Assembly (NCBI GenBank): GCA_016802295.1 | Contig: JAESIW010000062.1 | Location: forward strand, 276,327 to 340,326 | DNA from: Brachionus rotundiformis | Taxonomy: Eukaryota > Rotifera > Eurotatoria > Ploima > Brachionidae | Length of the DNA stretch: 64,000 nt | Direction of reading: 5' to 3' | Shown: positions 45,158 to 58,600 of the stretch, piece by piece | How positions within the stretch are numbered: the stretch's first letter is position 1 | Layout of the letters: every line of letters begins with the position of its first letter | Made by a program: the position numbers and the translations under genes | Notes under the pieces: model-generated | Seen by the model: the letters and a program-made list of their open reading frames with translations, nothing else | What the model was told of the DNA's origin: nothing | Database searches by the model: none

Positions 45158-46134
45158 GATGATAAGCTGATCGAATAAATTATTTAATTACGGATTTCTT
45201 TAATTTTTTTGTAATGTTATTTTTAAATTGTGTTTTCATTCTTGTTTACCAAGCCAACATCTCCAAACTAAATTAGTATTTTTTTATTTTAAATAAGCGA
45301 ATATATCTAGTTAATTAATAAAAATATCTAATATTTTGATATTTTTCTTTATGAAAGTGTCTATTAATTCTATTAGTTTTCAACAACATTCCAGTCTCAT
45401 TGTTTATTCGAATCAGACTTGTTTTTAAGTCACAAGTTTAAGTCAATACAATTTAGTTAAAGTCATAACTTGACTTGAAATTTATTTATCATTAAAAGTC
45501 AAGTAAATTACCCATAATTTGCAAATAAATGATCAAATTATTTCAAAATTTTAAAAATCTTAGAGAAAAATAAGAAGACTAAACGTTAGCATGAACAAGA
45601 CGTATTTAATGTCAATTACATTTGAATTTTACACTATATTTATTTATTATTAATACATAATTGATCGAAATGAAAAATCACTCTGTAATTAAAAATAAAT
45701 GTCTGTGATTGAAGAAATCCCTAATAACAAATCTCAAGATCAGGCTTTTGAAAGGCTTTCTAAGGGAAAAACTAGAGGATAGAGTAAGTGTATCAGTAGT
45801 TTTCGCTTTTTGGAAGATGCTAAAAAATGTCTTTATCGGGATTTTGAAGGAAATAACGGTATAGTAAAAAGAGGAACAAAAACATTGCAAGCAGATATAA
45901 TATGGTATCAACGTACAGAATATGCTATTAGACTCAAAATTGTATTCTATTTAGAATTTTTTTTTGCTCTTAAAAATACACTATGTTTTTATTTTAATTT
46001 TTTTGTCCTGCTTAAATAATGAGCGAAATATTTTTCTAAAAAAAAGTTATAAATAAAAAATTTTCTAAATTCAGTATTTTAGACTTTTTCTGTATGAAAT
46101 AAAAACAGGTAATAAGTATCCACTGTAGCAAGAC
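45158..46134. other. Spacer with an unassigned open frame
   Basis: On the plus strand, 45702-46016 reads MSVIEEIPNNKSQDQAFERL, a stop, then FRFLEDAKKCLYRDFEGNNG and so on. It looks like an old protein fragment, probably of a transposon, but I do not recognise it. The remainder is A/T-rich. Confidence 0.35.
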
Positions 46135-46620
46135 TATTAAATTATTGTTTAGTTCAATGGTTAGACCGCACATGGAATATGCTATCAGTCCATGCTGTCC
46201 TTACTTAGAAAATGATAAAAATTAACTTGAGAGAGTTCAAAGAAGAGCAACTAAGTTGATTGCGAAAGTGCGTGGCTTAGATTATCAACAACGCTTGTTA
46301 AGGCTAGATTTAACTAATTTGAGTTGAAGGAGATAAAGAGGTGATCTAATTCAGGTGCACAAATTGGTAAACAATTAAAAAGGAATTAAATTTAATAAAG
46401 GAATTAATTATAGTCTTAATACAAAAACTGATGGTCAAAGATATGAATTGAGAAGAAATAGCTATTGTCTAACTTGTGAAAGAAAAAATAATTGTCTTCC
46501 GAGACATAACTTTTTTACAAATAGAATTGTGAATGGGTGGAATTAACTCCCGGAAGATGAAGTAAAAGCAAAGAATTTAAATAGTTTTAAAGCGAAGCTT
46601 GAAAGTTGGATGGCTAATTA
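46135..46620 (+). pseudogene. CR1-like LINE C-terminal fragment
   Basis: Translates as LFSSMVRPHMEYAISPCCPY, then ERVQRRATKLIAKVRGLDYQ, QRLLRLDLTNL, GDLIQVHKLVN and CLPRHNFFTNRIVNGWN, ending LNSFKAKLESWM. This is the standard C-terminal region of CR1/jockey-type reverse transcriptases. Stops interrupt it in several places. It is a 5'-truncated dead copy, distinct in sequence from the LINE at 40.8-42.1 kb. Confidence 0.75.
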
Positions 46621-47193
46621 GATTCCAGCAATAACAAAATTTATCTAGAATTTTTATCCAAAAAATTTTAAAGATTCAGAAAAAAATTTGTAATTTGTAA
46701 ATTTAATTTAATAAAAAGTATGTCAATATAAACAAGTTGCACTCGATCTTTAGAGTGGAAAATGGTTCATAAATTTGTTTAATGAAGAAAATCAGCACAC
46801 TAGTTTAAAATTAAAAAACTAAAGTGGCAGGATTTTTATTTTATGTTTATATTTAATGATTTTATTTTAATAAAATTTAAAAAGGAAATTTACAAGTAAA
46901 AAATATTTAAAAATTAAGTTATTAAAGTATTATTAATGAAATGGTCAAAAAATTAACTATTAATGGGAAGCAAAACTTTTTTTGATTTAGAAAAAAATTA
47001 ATTTAATGGTTAAAATTTGATTAGGAATCAAAAAGCTATCTTCACAACAGAATTCGACATATTTTTTATCTAATTAAAATTTTTTAAGAAATCTAAAAGA
47101 TAAGTAAGGCTAATTAAAAAATTTAAAAAATTCAACCACTTCAAATTAGATCTTAACTAGATTAAAATTCTAAAAATACAATTTGAAAAATAT
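46621..47193. other. AT-rich spacer upstream of the second secreted gene
   Basis: Nothing recognisable apart from the TATA motif at its end. Confidence 0.4.
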
Positions 47194-47200
47194 TATAAAA
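47194..47200 (+). promoter_or_regulatory. TATA box of the QPQQGSMPQM-repeat gene
   Basis: TATAAAA, 45 bases before the ATG at 47239, matching the 47-base spacing at the neighbouring secreted gene. Confidence 0.45.
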
Positions 47201-47238
47201 GAATAAACTTAACATTATAGCCAAATTTAAAAATAAAA

Positions 47239-47742
47239 ATGAAAACTTTGTATAAAAATTTGGTTTTCTTAGCTTTTAACCTGATTGTTTATTGTAACAA
47301 GATAAAACCATCTAATAGGACCGAAAATTTTTTGGAACTCTTGAAACTATTTCCTCAAATTCAGCTTCAGATTGTTCATGTGATATCTGGCTCACAAAAA
47401 GGTGATAAATTACCTACACGACTCAAAAGAGATCAAGATACCCTAGTAGAACAAATTAAAAACGATCAAGTTGGCAGTAGGCAATTAGTTGTGGTGCAGC
47501 AAAAAAAAGACCAAGATATGTCACAGATTGTAAGGGTCGAGCAAATCAAAAACTGCTTAAGCAATAAGCCTGTAACAAACGAAACACAAAATGTATTGAT
47601 TAATCAACCTCAACAAGGCTCAATGCCTCAAATGCGCCAACAATCTTTTGAGCATGTATCTACTAGCCAGCCTCAACAAGGCTCAATGCCTCAAATGAGT
47701 CCAACGCCAGACAAAAAACAGAGGTTATATTTTTCAAATTAA
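47239..47742 (+). CDS. Secreted Gln-rich protein with decapeptide repeats
   Basis: 167 residues with a hydrophobic leader (LYKNLVFLAFNLIVYC). After a Leu/Ile-rich segment there is a dibasic site (RLKRDQD) and a charged region with repeated VEQIKN blocks (LVEQIKND, RVEQIKNC). Two copies of QPQQGSMPQM follow near the C-terminus, and the tail is basic. The dibasic sites plus a repeat could suggest a propeptide, but the repeats are not flanked by Gly-Lys-Arg amidation sites, so a neuropeptide precursor is unlikely. A secreted structural or adhesive protein, related in style to the GGQQ protein 2.1 kb upstream, is more plausible. I recognise no family. Confidence 0.7.
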   Translation: MKTLYKNLVFLAFNLIVYCNKIKPSNRTENFLELLKLFPQIQLQIVHVISGSQKGDKLPTRLKRDQDTLVEQIKNDQVGSRQLVVVQQKKDQDMSQIVRVEQIKNCLSNKPVTNETQNVLINQPQQGSMPQMRQQSFEHVSTSQPQQGSMPQMSPTPDKKQRLYFSN

Positions 47743-49666
47743 ATATTTAATATAGCATTCTTTTTTTTGTTTTAATTATTTTTTTAATACAAATTCAATT
47801 ATAAAGTGCTTTTTAATATAGACAAGATATTATTTCATCAAAAATTTATTAAAATGAAGCATAATCTCATTGAAGCAAAAAAAACTATCATATGATAAAT
47901 TGGTTTTATCTGACAATTATATTATTGGTAGAAACGCTTCTTGACCACTTAGATGGTCGGTCGGAAAACGAGACTTTTTTTCTATCTAAATATCTAATTT
48001 GGAAAAGGTTATTAATGGAAATTGTTTTAAAGATACTCATTTGATATTAAGCTTATTTTATTAGCTTTTCTTTGATTAAATGATATTATTTTATAGAATC
48101 TCTTGTTTGAAATTATTAATAAAGACTCAATTAAAAAAACTAAAAAAAATTCAAAAACTTAAAGAAATATTTATCTCATAATAGTCATTTGCATATCTTG
48201 TTCTCTGGTGATTGATACAATAGAAAATTTGAACTCCATTTGAGAGCAACCATTTGAAAATTTTTTCTAAAATTCTTGTTATGTTATGAAATAGACTCAT
48301 TTTCAGTTGAGAAATGGACAAACATGTTAAAATATCTTATAAAATATTGTCTAGTCAAATGTTCATTAGCCTATATTTCAGTCAATTTATCTGACAAGTA
48401 GCCCCTTCTAGGTATCAATGGCTAATCATTTTTTGTTCAAAACTTTCGCTTTTGGAAGAATCAAAATAAATGCCTTTCTTAATTGATTTTTTTTTTCTCT
48501 ATTGTCTTAGTGACTAAATAGCATCATATCCTGATTCTTGCTGATGATTCTTAACAAGGCTTTTCATTTTTTAAAATGAAAAGTTCTTAATGAATTAAAT
48601 CTGAACTGAATAAAATTAATAATTGTAGCATTTATTTAACGAGGTTACTATGAGAAAGTTTTCAAAAAAAAAGGGTTTTTTCTCATTTCCGTCTTCATTC
48701 TCACATTTGTAATGGTTCTGCCTATAACCATAACTATTTTCATAAAAAGAGCAGTTAAATTTGATCTTAAGTTTTGTTTTCAATTTTAGTATATTAAGCA
48801 TTATATTTTGTATTTAAGAAGCAGCATTTCAATTCAACTAAGAATGATTAATTCACTTATTATTTTTTCTTTTTTTCTTTCTCCTTAGTATTATCTTTTT
48901 CTTTAGGCTAGAAGTGGCCAAAATCCTAATTAAATAAATATATTGCAAGAAGAATTTCTTTTATTTATTTTAAATATTCTGAGTGTAAACCACTTAGTGC
49001 CGAATAAGAAGGTTTATTACACATTGACGAAAATCTAAATTCAATAATAACAAATAGAATTTAATTTTATATTATGAAAATAGTCTACTTTGTATTTGAA
49101 ATAAAACAGTAATTTTCAATTGAATAGGAACACTGACATCTTTTTAAATTTTTTCTTCATTTTTTTCTTAATCTTTATTAAATACGAATGAAAATTATAA
49201 AAATAAAAATTTTGTCAATGACTTAGACTTAAACTTGTGACTTAAAAACAAGTCTTTCTAATACATCTTACGTATTACTTAATTATCAGCCTCTCAACTG
49301 ATGCGCAATGATCAGTAAGAGTTAATATACTTGTAACGTATCTCAGAAGATAGACGCTTCTAGATGCTGATATAAACACTCTATTATAGCTCACATCTTG
49401 TCTTAATTATAAGCCCGTGTCCCTGACACAAACTCATGGGTATAAATAACGATTCCATTCTCAGTGCTAGGGAGATATATATTTTAGTAATTACACTAGC
49501 TATATAAATTGTTAGAGATCAACAATTATTTAATAAACTATTCAGAAGTATACTTGTTTTATCATTCATTAACCCGCTTCACATTTTTAACAAATAAGTT
49601 GACAAATGAATTAATAAAAATAATAAGTTTATTAAATTAAATGGTAAAAATAAATTCTAAAAAAAT
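47743..49666. other. Non-coding region between the secreted genes and CFAP44, with a repeat
   Basis: Mostly A/T-rich. The part 49245-49600 has higher GC and a TATAAATAA promoter-like word (49441-49449). The bases from 49386 (AGCTCACATCTTGTCTTAAT) through ATTCCATT recur, diverged, at 56697-56755. This could be a solo LTR or another promoter-bearing dispersed repeat; clear TG...CA ends and a target duplication were not found. Confidence 0.4.
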
Positions 49667-52600
49667 TTAAGATTGAGTAATAGCTGAAGGCTGAGTAGGC
49701 GGTAATATGTGACCTCCCTTGCGAGATAAAATCGAAATTTCAGCCTTTAGTGCCTCGATCTCTTGTGCCTGTAATTGGACCAAAGTATGCAATCTTCTGC
49801 GCTCTTCGAGCTCTTTCTTCGATGTGCTGGTCATTTCTTGTCCTAAACTTCTTTGCTTGTTGTCCAATACAGTCTCGAGCTTTTTGCTCTCAGACAAAAG
49901 CTCAACCATTTCGTTTATTCTAGTGGTGTTAGCCTTCAACAATTCAATGGACTCGTCTTTTTCCGAGTTTATCTTGTCCAACCATTCACGCATTACTTTC
50001 TCATGTTCAAATTCATTCTCTGCCATTCTTTGCTTTAATTCCTCAATTTGCTGGTTAACTGCGATCAATTCAATCTTTTCCAAATCAACAATCTTGCCAT
50101 ACTTGTCAATCATCATTTTGTTGCATAGGTCATCGAGCTTGCCGACATATTCGTCCATTTTCTTCTTATCTCTGATCAACTCTATGTGTCTTTCTTTTAA
50201 GTTTCTGAACAGCTTTTTCTCGGCCGCCTTCTCTACTTCAAGCTCTTTTATTCTGGTTTGTAGTCTGTCCAAATTATTGGCATCGAATGCAAGAGCTTGG
50301 GACAGGTCAGATGGAAATCGGCCTTTGTTCAAATACTGAATCTGAGCCAAACGCAAAATGACAACCACGTCCAGATCGTTTATCTTTTTTTGCTTTTCTT
50401 TTTGAAAATTTTCCAATTCTTGCTGAGCCTGTTTCAAGCCATTTTCGACAATCTTTCCTCTTTTTACCAAGCCATCCAAGTCTTTTTTGAATTGTTCGAA
50501 TATTTTTTTTTCTTCAGCTATCTGCTCTTCATAGTCCAAGCGTTTTTCCCTAAGCTGACAAACTTGGTCGTACAACTCCTGTCTCAAACCAGAAGGGCAA
50601 ATGTCCAAGTCGAGCTGCTCACGACCCTCAGCCTCGCTGTCGTCATCATCAAAGTCTTCGTCCTCATCATCCTCATCCTCATCTTCAGACTCTTCTTCTG
50701 ACTCTTCATCCTCTTCAGCTCCTTCTACTTTTTTCTTTCTCTTAATTTTCCTCTTGTACACTTTGTTCAAAAAATCGCCATATTTGGTCTCATCATGGGT
50801 CATTTGGACAAAATTCTGGTACAAATGCTTCATACTTTCGTCCAATTTTTCAATGTCTTTTTTTTTAAGATCTATTTTTGACTGAATTTCGGCAAGCTTG
50901 CCCTGCATCTCAAGATGTTCGTCTTTTTTCAAAGACAATTTTTGCTCCAACTCATTTTCTGTCTTCTCAAAGTCTTTTAAAAGCAAAAATTCCTCAAATA
51001 TGGTCACGTGACGAAGATCTGCTTTTTTCAAGTAGATGGAAATACGGGCCTTTTCGTGCCTGAGCACCTTTAGCTCGGCATCAAAGAGCTGAATTTTTTC
51101 CTCAATTGATTTGATAATTTGCTTTTGTTCGTAATGGAGACGTATTTCTTTTGCCTGAGTGGACTGTTTCATTAGCCTAGACATGGTTTCCTTATTGTGC
51201 CATAATTTTTTGACACCATTGAAGTTGGTTCTTTTTTCAGTTTGCTTTACGTCAACTTTTTTCGCTTGTGCTGGGCCTCCGAATCCTCCAAAGCCACCGG
51301 AGCCAGATTCATCTTCATTAGCTTTGTTTTGTCGGCTTTCCAATTCTTTTTTAAACTCAATCAGCTTTTCTCTGGTATGCTCATACTTTCTTTAATAAAA
51401 TTTTTTCTTTAATTCTAGGGTTTAAAGAGCCTAATTTTTTATAATAATTATATAAAAACCAAAATTTTTAACAAAAAGATATTTCATTAAATTATTTTTT
51501 TATTTAATAATTATTTCAATAAATTTTTTTATTTTTGCTTATTTTTTAAATTTTAAATTTAACAATTTTCCTTTTTTAGCCTTTTTTAGCAGCTTATTAG
51601 AATAGATAATAGATGATTAAATTTTACATTATTCTTAATCTAAAATGAATATAATTCTTTACTAGAAGCCTAAATTTCCACCACATTTTTCATCTGACAA
51701 AAATTGAACTAATGTAATTTTATATTTTTTAAAAAATAGCCTAATTATCCGATATTAATAATTCCGAGTATTCTGAATTATAGACATATTGTACTGACTA
51801 AAATCGGACCTAAAATTTAAATTCATTTGTCTCGAATTTATTTTATATTCGTATTTAACTTGTTAATGAATTAATTAAAAAAAATTTAGAGCTTAAATTT
51901 GCTTGATAAAACATTTTTATTGAACATGTTGTTACTGCCAATTAAAAAAAATTTCAAAGTTAATCTATGAAAATTAAGTTATAAGTAAAAAGCTTAATTG
52001 GTTATTTGATTGAAGTGTGTTTAAATATCATATAAAAACTAATCCTTTTTTTATCATTATCAACAAGCATTAAAAATACAAGGATAAAAATGTCCGTTAA
52101 ATTTTGAGTTGATCAAATACAAATACATGAAAACTCTAAAAATTGACAGAGAAATTAAACTTTGAAATTTAAAATTTTTTGATTTTTTAAAACGAATCAA
52201 CGCCTTCAGGACCTTTTTTCTCAATGTTCCTAGTGCTCAAAGGCAAGCTTAGTAAATGCTCTTTAACATGAGGTTGTGGTCACTCAACAGAATCATAGAA
52301 AATTTTGACTTTGAAAAAGTGCAAAAAATGCGTTTTTTTCGATTTTTCAAAGTTAAATTTCTTAAATTTCAATACTTAAGATATCAAGACAAAATTTTAG
52401 ACACTTATAAAGCAAATTATTTTACATTTGAATACCCGAAAACTCTCTTCTAATAATAACAAATAACTAAAACTTGTAAAATTTTTAAAAAGTCAAATTT
52501 TTTTGTTTTATTAATGAAAAAATGTGTGTGTGTGTGTTTTATCTTTTTTTTTGTTAATATTCAGAATTAAATGTCATTTTAGACCATTTTCGGTATTTAA

Positions 52601-55600
52601 CGACATGTCGTAAAAATATTTAATCTTTTTTCTGGCAAAATAAATACTTATGGTGGTGAGAAATTGAATAAAGCTTACTGTTCTGGTATTTCCTCCAAGT
52701 GCATAACTGGTCGCTCAATGGGCACTACATTCTCCTGGTCTAAAATGTACTGTATTTGCTCAAGTCTATCAATAGCACTGTTTATTTCATCAACAAGACA
52801 CTTTTTCTTATCTCTTAGAGTAAGAACTTTTCTATTAAAAATCATTTGGTTGTTATTTATCTAATAAAATACATAACTATTCAAAGTTTATCTTATATTT
52901 AGTTTATTTACAAATTTTTTAATCATCATTAGGCGCTCAACAGCCTTAAAAACATTCATTCGGTCATTTTCAGACACCACATAGTCATCACTCGATTTGA
53001 GCTTAAAATCACCAATTGTTTCTTCGGCATGCTTAATATTGGCCAAATCCTCCGGATTCTCATACCCATCAGGAAGCTTTGACTTCATCAATTCCTGCCA
53101 TTCACGCTTCCGTTTAAGTCTCTTATTGCGTCTTTCTTCCATCTTTTTCAGCGCTCTTTCGACCTTGGCAGCAGTATTTCCGCGCAATTTGCCAAAAATT
53201 TTTTTCATCTGGTCCATGATTGTTTGGCCTTGGAGTAGACTGTTCTCGCTATCTTCAGACTTCACATCCAAAATACCTTGATAAGAATTACAATTAGCCA
53301 CAATTTATTTCTAAAAAGCAATGCTAAGCTAATCAAGAATGTACAAAAGCATAATTTATTAAGCTAATTTTATAGATAGGATAATTGAAGATAAGCTATT
53401 TCAGCTATACTATTCCCATACTGTAAATGTCATCAAAACTAGATCTAGAGCTATTATCATCAAACTCTAAAACATTAGATATTTCTTTTCTATCAACTAG
53501 TTCATTAGTTTTTAAATTGTCTAAATTCAAACCTTGGCTATCAGCGTTTAAAATTTCCGAAACTTTAATATGGTAAAAAAAAATATAAATTTTTGGTAAA
53601 TTTTAATTTAAATTTGTTTAAATTTTTTTAATATTTTATGAAATATTTCTAATTAAAACTGGACTAAATTATTAAACTGGTTTAAAAAAAAAGTTTTTAA
53701 ATATCAATCAATAAAATAATGATTTTTTCTGACATTAATTAATCATTTTTAAATAATCTATCTAAATTGAGATCAAAATTTAATTGTTACTTTGACCAAA
53801 TGACCAATCGTGTTGATAAAACAATTAAAACCTACCTTGTGCATCCAAATTCTCTTTGGTCTTTTGTTTTTCAATTAATTTTGCCAAATACTGATGCTCC
53901 AATTCAGCTTTGTATGCTTCCATATCCTTTGGCAAAGTGACAGTCCTGAATGTGGACACACAAATACTTTTGTCAAATGTATGCACTACAAAGTGATCAC
54001 AGTCAATTGCATCTTTAAATTTTGACTGCACTTTTTCCAACATAAGCCGGCACTTTTCAGACTGCCAGGCAAGCTCACGGTACGTGAGATCAATTTTGTC
54101 ATTTATTTGCTTGATCACATGCTCTTTGATGGTTTCTTCAAGCATAAATTCATCGCTGCTCAACTTAAGTCTGGGCACCAGTTGGTCATTTTTGGTAGTC
54201 AAGTCTTTGAACAATTTTCTCAAGCCATTTATTTTTTGTCTCATGTCGGCTTTTTTGCCCTCAGCTATGGCAATCATTTTGTCATATTCGGACTTTTGCT
54301 TAGCTTGTTCAATACTATAAGCAGATGGGTCATCTATGTCTGCCACTTCTTTAACTTCACTTTTGCACACAACCTTAATTTTTTCTTTCCTGGCCTTTTC
54401 CAAGTCCTCTGGTGACGAATTGAACAATATTCCAAATATGTTACTATCAGCACCAATAGAGAACAAAAATTTCTCATCATAGCTCAAACAAACATTGGTC
54501 ACATGACCATACTCGTTGTCATGGTAACCAAACGACCAATAGTGTTTAATGTCCTCAATTTTTTTCGACTCTTCCATTGGACTCACACGAAGCACTCCAT
54601 TCTTTTCGCCCATTATTGAATATTTCTTGGATTTACTTAATTAAATAATTAATTAAATAATTATTATTTTAATAGTTATAGTCCCAAATTACTCATAAAT
54701 CATGCACGTAAGTGGTATATCTTCGCAATGGGTTAGATCAGATTTGACCACTGGCACTCCTCGGATTGGTTCGTCAATTTTCTCTGGCGACATTTTCGCC
54801 TTTTGGGCTTCGTCCAAAAATTTACACTCATACAGGTACCCAGCATCATAGTCGTCCATCGATAGCCAAAAAGTATCCTGAGAGCTGTACATAGCCCAGC
54901 ATATTCTGCTAGGCGTTTCTGGTATGTACGGTTTCCATTCTTCTTCTTTGGGCTTTGAGTCCTCGTTTTCCTCGTCTTCGGCATTCTCGGCCTCTTCGGC
55001 CTTTTTTTCCTCTGCTTTTTTCTTTTTTTTTTCCTCTTCTTCGTCGATTCCCCTCAATCGCCTCAGTTCCATCTCTTTCTTTAGCCGCTCTTCTTCCTCA
55101 ATGCGTTTTCGCTCAAGCTCCTCTTCATGCTTGGCAAAAAATTTTAAAAATCTCCCTAAAGATAATTAAATTACTCTTAAAAATGATTTTATTGATTTGA
55201 ACTGATATTTTCTGTGCTTGAGGCCCAGTTCTATCAAGTATGTTTTTGTTACATCATAAGATCCTGGTACTGGCGCATCAAACTCATATACAGCCCCGTT
55301 CTCCATACAAACCAGGAGTCTATTTTTATTCTTTAAAAATTTAATAATTTATTAAGACAAATATATTTTTTCTTCTAAATAGCGTACATAATCGGCTGGG
55401 GTCCATGTCATAAAAGTTACTTTGGATGGCAAATTTACAAAACCAATTGGAGATCGGGCATTTTTGCTATTCGAAAAAAAGAACACAGTTTTATCATCGC
55501 TCTTAAATAATAGTAACAACAATTAAATCTGTATTTTAAAAATTAATTCATTAAATAAGATATTCAATAAATGTTATGACAATGGTATTTGGTAAATTCC

Positions 55601-58600
55601 AGTCGTTTTTTTTATTTTCATTAGATTTTTAAACAGACTTTCTTTCAAATTTGACAAAATAAAAGAGAAATTAGCATTTAAAAAAAAATAGAACTCTATT
55701 AAATTAAAATTTTAAATTATCTTATCTTTACTTAAATTTAAATATATAGAAAAAGTAATAGTCAACTCCACTCATCTTAAATGTCTATAATTTACAGTTC
55801 AGTATGATCAAATGCAAGGTAGTATTTAAGAATGTGTAAAATAGAAGTTGGACAAATTACTTTTTTATCTTAATTATTTGTTATGCTAGCTCAGTAAATA
55901 CTCTTTAACATACTACTTGGAGGTTATGATCACTCGACAGGATCATAGAAAATTTTGACTTTTTCAAAGTAAAAAAAAATGCGTCTTTTTCGATTTTTCA
56001 AAGTTAAATTTATTAAATTTCAATACTTAAGATATCAAGACAAAATTTTAGACTTTTTTGATTTCATAGATTAACCATTTGATCAAATTCACTAGTTCAC
56101 GATTTTTACAGCAAAAATGGCTAGCTAGTTGTTTACACAGTGAGGTATTCTTTTGCTCAAAAATAGTGTATTTTTTTCTTGAGTAATTCAATAAGTCATC
56201 ACACATTTTGCTATTATCCAATTGTTTAAGAACAAATATCTTATGTTTTAAGTAGATCTATTTAATTTTTTCCTTCCTTAGGGACTCAAGCAAAGGTGCA
56301 ATTTTCGTATACTTTTTAATAGCAAAAACTTTTTTGAGTAGCATTTTTTATCGAATTTCAAACTACCCAAGTTTTTTATCACTAATTAGAATAAGATCAA
56401 GATGATACCTAAAGTTCAATTGTCAGAATTGTTTATTTTTAAAAAGATCGCAATAAATATTCCACTAGAAAGAAAACGACGAACTAGTCGTCTAAAAGAA
56501 ACTGTTGCCTCAACCTAGCGAAACACAAATGATTAACGGCATCAGTATAATTGCGGAGAAGAGTCAGAAAAAAACAACCAGTCTATAAATAGAAAAAAGA
56601 AAACGAGTTAAACCTTTTCGGTCTAAATCAAAAATACATAAATTAGTTTTTTCTTAATAAAAATTTTGTTTCTTTTTTCATTATTGCATCAATTCAGCTC
56701 ATATCTTGTCTTAACTGTAAGAGCATTTAGGTATAAATAAGAATTCCATTATTAGAACTTCAGAACGTTCAATAACTTAAATAAAGATTTAATTGATTAA
56801 ACATTGTTTTCATATCGGTTACACACTTCTCATAATTCTTTGGTCTGCCTTATTTCGTTTTATTTACAAATTCCTTTTCATTAAAAAGATTTATAAGTGC
56901 CAATTGATGGGAAAAATACCACCATTTTAGATAATATTTACAATCACATTTTTTTGAATTCAAACTATAAAATTTTTGATCAAATTTCAAGCGTTCAATC
57001 TTGCTCAAACATTTTTAGATGCGCAATTAAATTTCATTGAATTTTTAGAAATTACAATCATTTTTCAAAAGTTTAAAAATAAAGCTTTGAAATGATAAAA
57101 AATAAAAAATCTGCTCTTTATATTCATAAATATATACTTTGAAATTTGTCTAAAGTTAACAACAAAAAATGAATTTGAAAAAAAAATGTTTTGTTTTTAA
57201 ATAAAATAAAAGAAAAAAGATGAAAAGAGAGAGTGAAAATTAAAATTGTATTAAAATGCTTAATTAATTATATAATAAAAAAAATTTAATCTAATTAAAT
57301 TCTACTTACTCCTGTAGCGATGAGCTCATTTTTGGAATCGACGGCAATCTGAGTAATAGAATCAGTGTGTGGCTTGAATATCTCGAACATAGTCAGCTCG
57401 TATTTGTCATTCTTAGGCACGAGCTTTAGAAACCTAAGTACTCCGTCCTTGAAACCTGCAGCAATGGTTCCACCATCTGGATCAACCTTTTGAATAACAA
57501 ATAATCATAATGACCAAAAAAGATTGGCAAACAAAATAATTACTGCTGTATTTAGCCATCTAAGCGAGGTGCCACTTTTACCAAATTTCTTTTGGCATAA
57601 TATTTCAAAATTGGTATAGTCATATACTTTTACCGACCCGTCGTCAGCTGTAGTGGCAAACAAATGACTTATTGGACAGCACTCGATGCCATTGATGCAT
57701 CCAGCATGATAATTGAAAAGCTTTCTTGGATCTTCGCTAGTTGCACTAAATCCCAAATCTATTTTCCATATGGCTCCATTGGAGTCCTGAGCATACCAAA
57801 TAGTAGACTCTTCACTTATGTCTTTGACCATTGACCTCAGCGCCACGTTGTTTCCCACTTTGAGCTCATTTAAAGGCTCGATCTCGAGCTTGACTCCTTC
57901 TTCGCTAGGCTCTGACGAATCTATGGTCTCAAAGTCCCATACTCTTATCGAACCATCATCTCCAATAGTGTATATGTCACCTTCATTTAATGTTATCTGC
58001 TGAATAGTTCCCACATGGCATGATTTGTTTTTTTTGCGACAAATCTCTGTCTGAATCAAGCTTTCGTCCCACAGTAGCATGTTGCCCCATTCACATCCTG
58101 ATAAAACTTTTCCATCCGGCAATTCAGCATAGCCTTCAATGTCAGAAATTTCTGTCTTGCCAAATTTGCCAATATCGCCCTGAAGCTTAAAGCCAGTAAA
58201 TGTTTTGGCCATTTTCCAAAACTTGATGTGTCCAGTGCCGGCTGATGTCAATATACCATCCAGATCTTTGGAAAATGTTACTTTGAAAATGTCCTGGGAA
58301 AAAGCTTTGGTTCTAAGGACAACTTTTTCTTCTCGCCAGTCCCAGATTGTGAGCATGTAATCTGGCGCTGAGCCTAGAGAAGCTATCAAATTTCCACTCG
58401 GATCATAGTCAAGAAAAGCGTAGCCTTTCACAGTACCTTGTCTCAGAATGCGGTACAATCTAAGCGATGGATAGGCATAAATGTTTACATTAGGCACATT
58501 GCCTTTCTCTCCAACAGCAAAGTATTGTCTACTTGGATGGACAGCTATGGCTCCGACTGCACCACCGCTCAGTGTGTTCAAATAGCGTTGTTCCCTGGTG

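Noticed and set aside
55156..55174. A 19-nt intron in CFAP44
   Set aside because: That join breaks the frame; a 45-nt intron (55174-55130) ending TTGCCAAG keeps phase and continues the family sequence.
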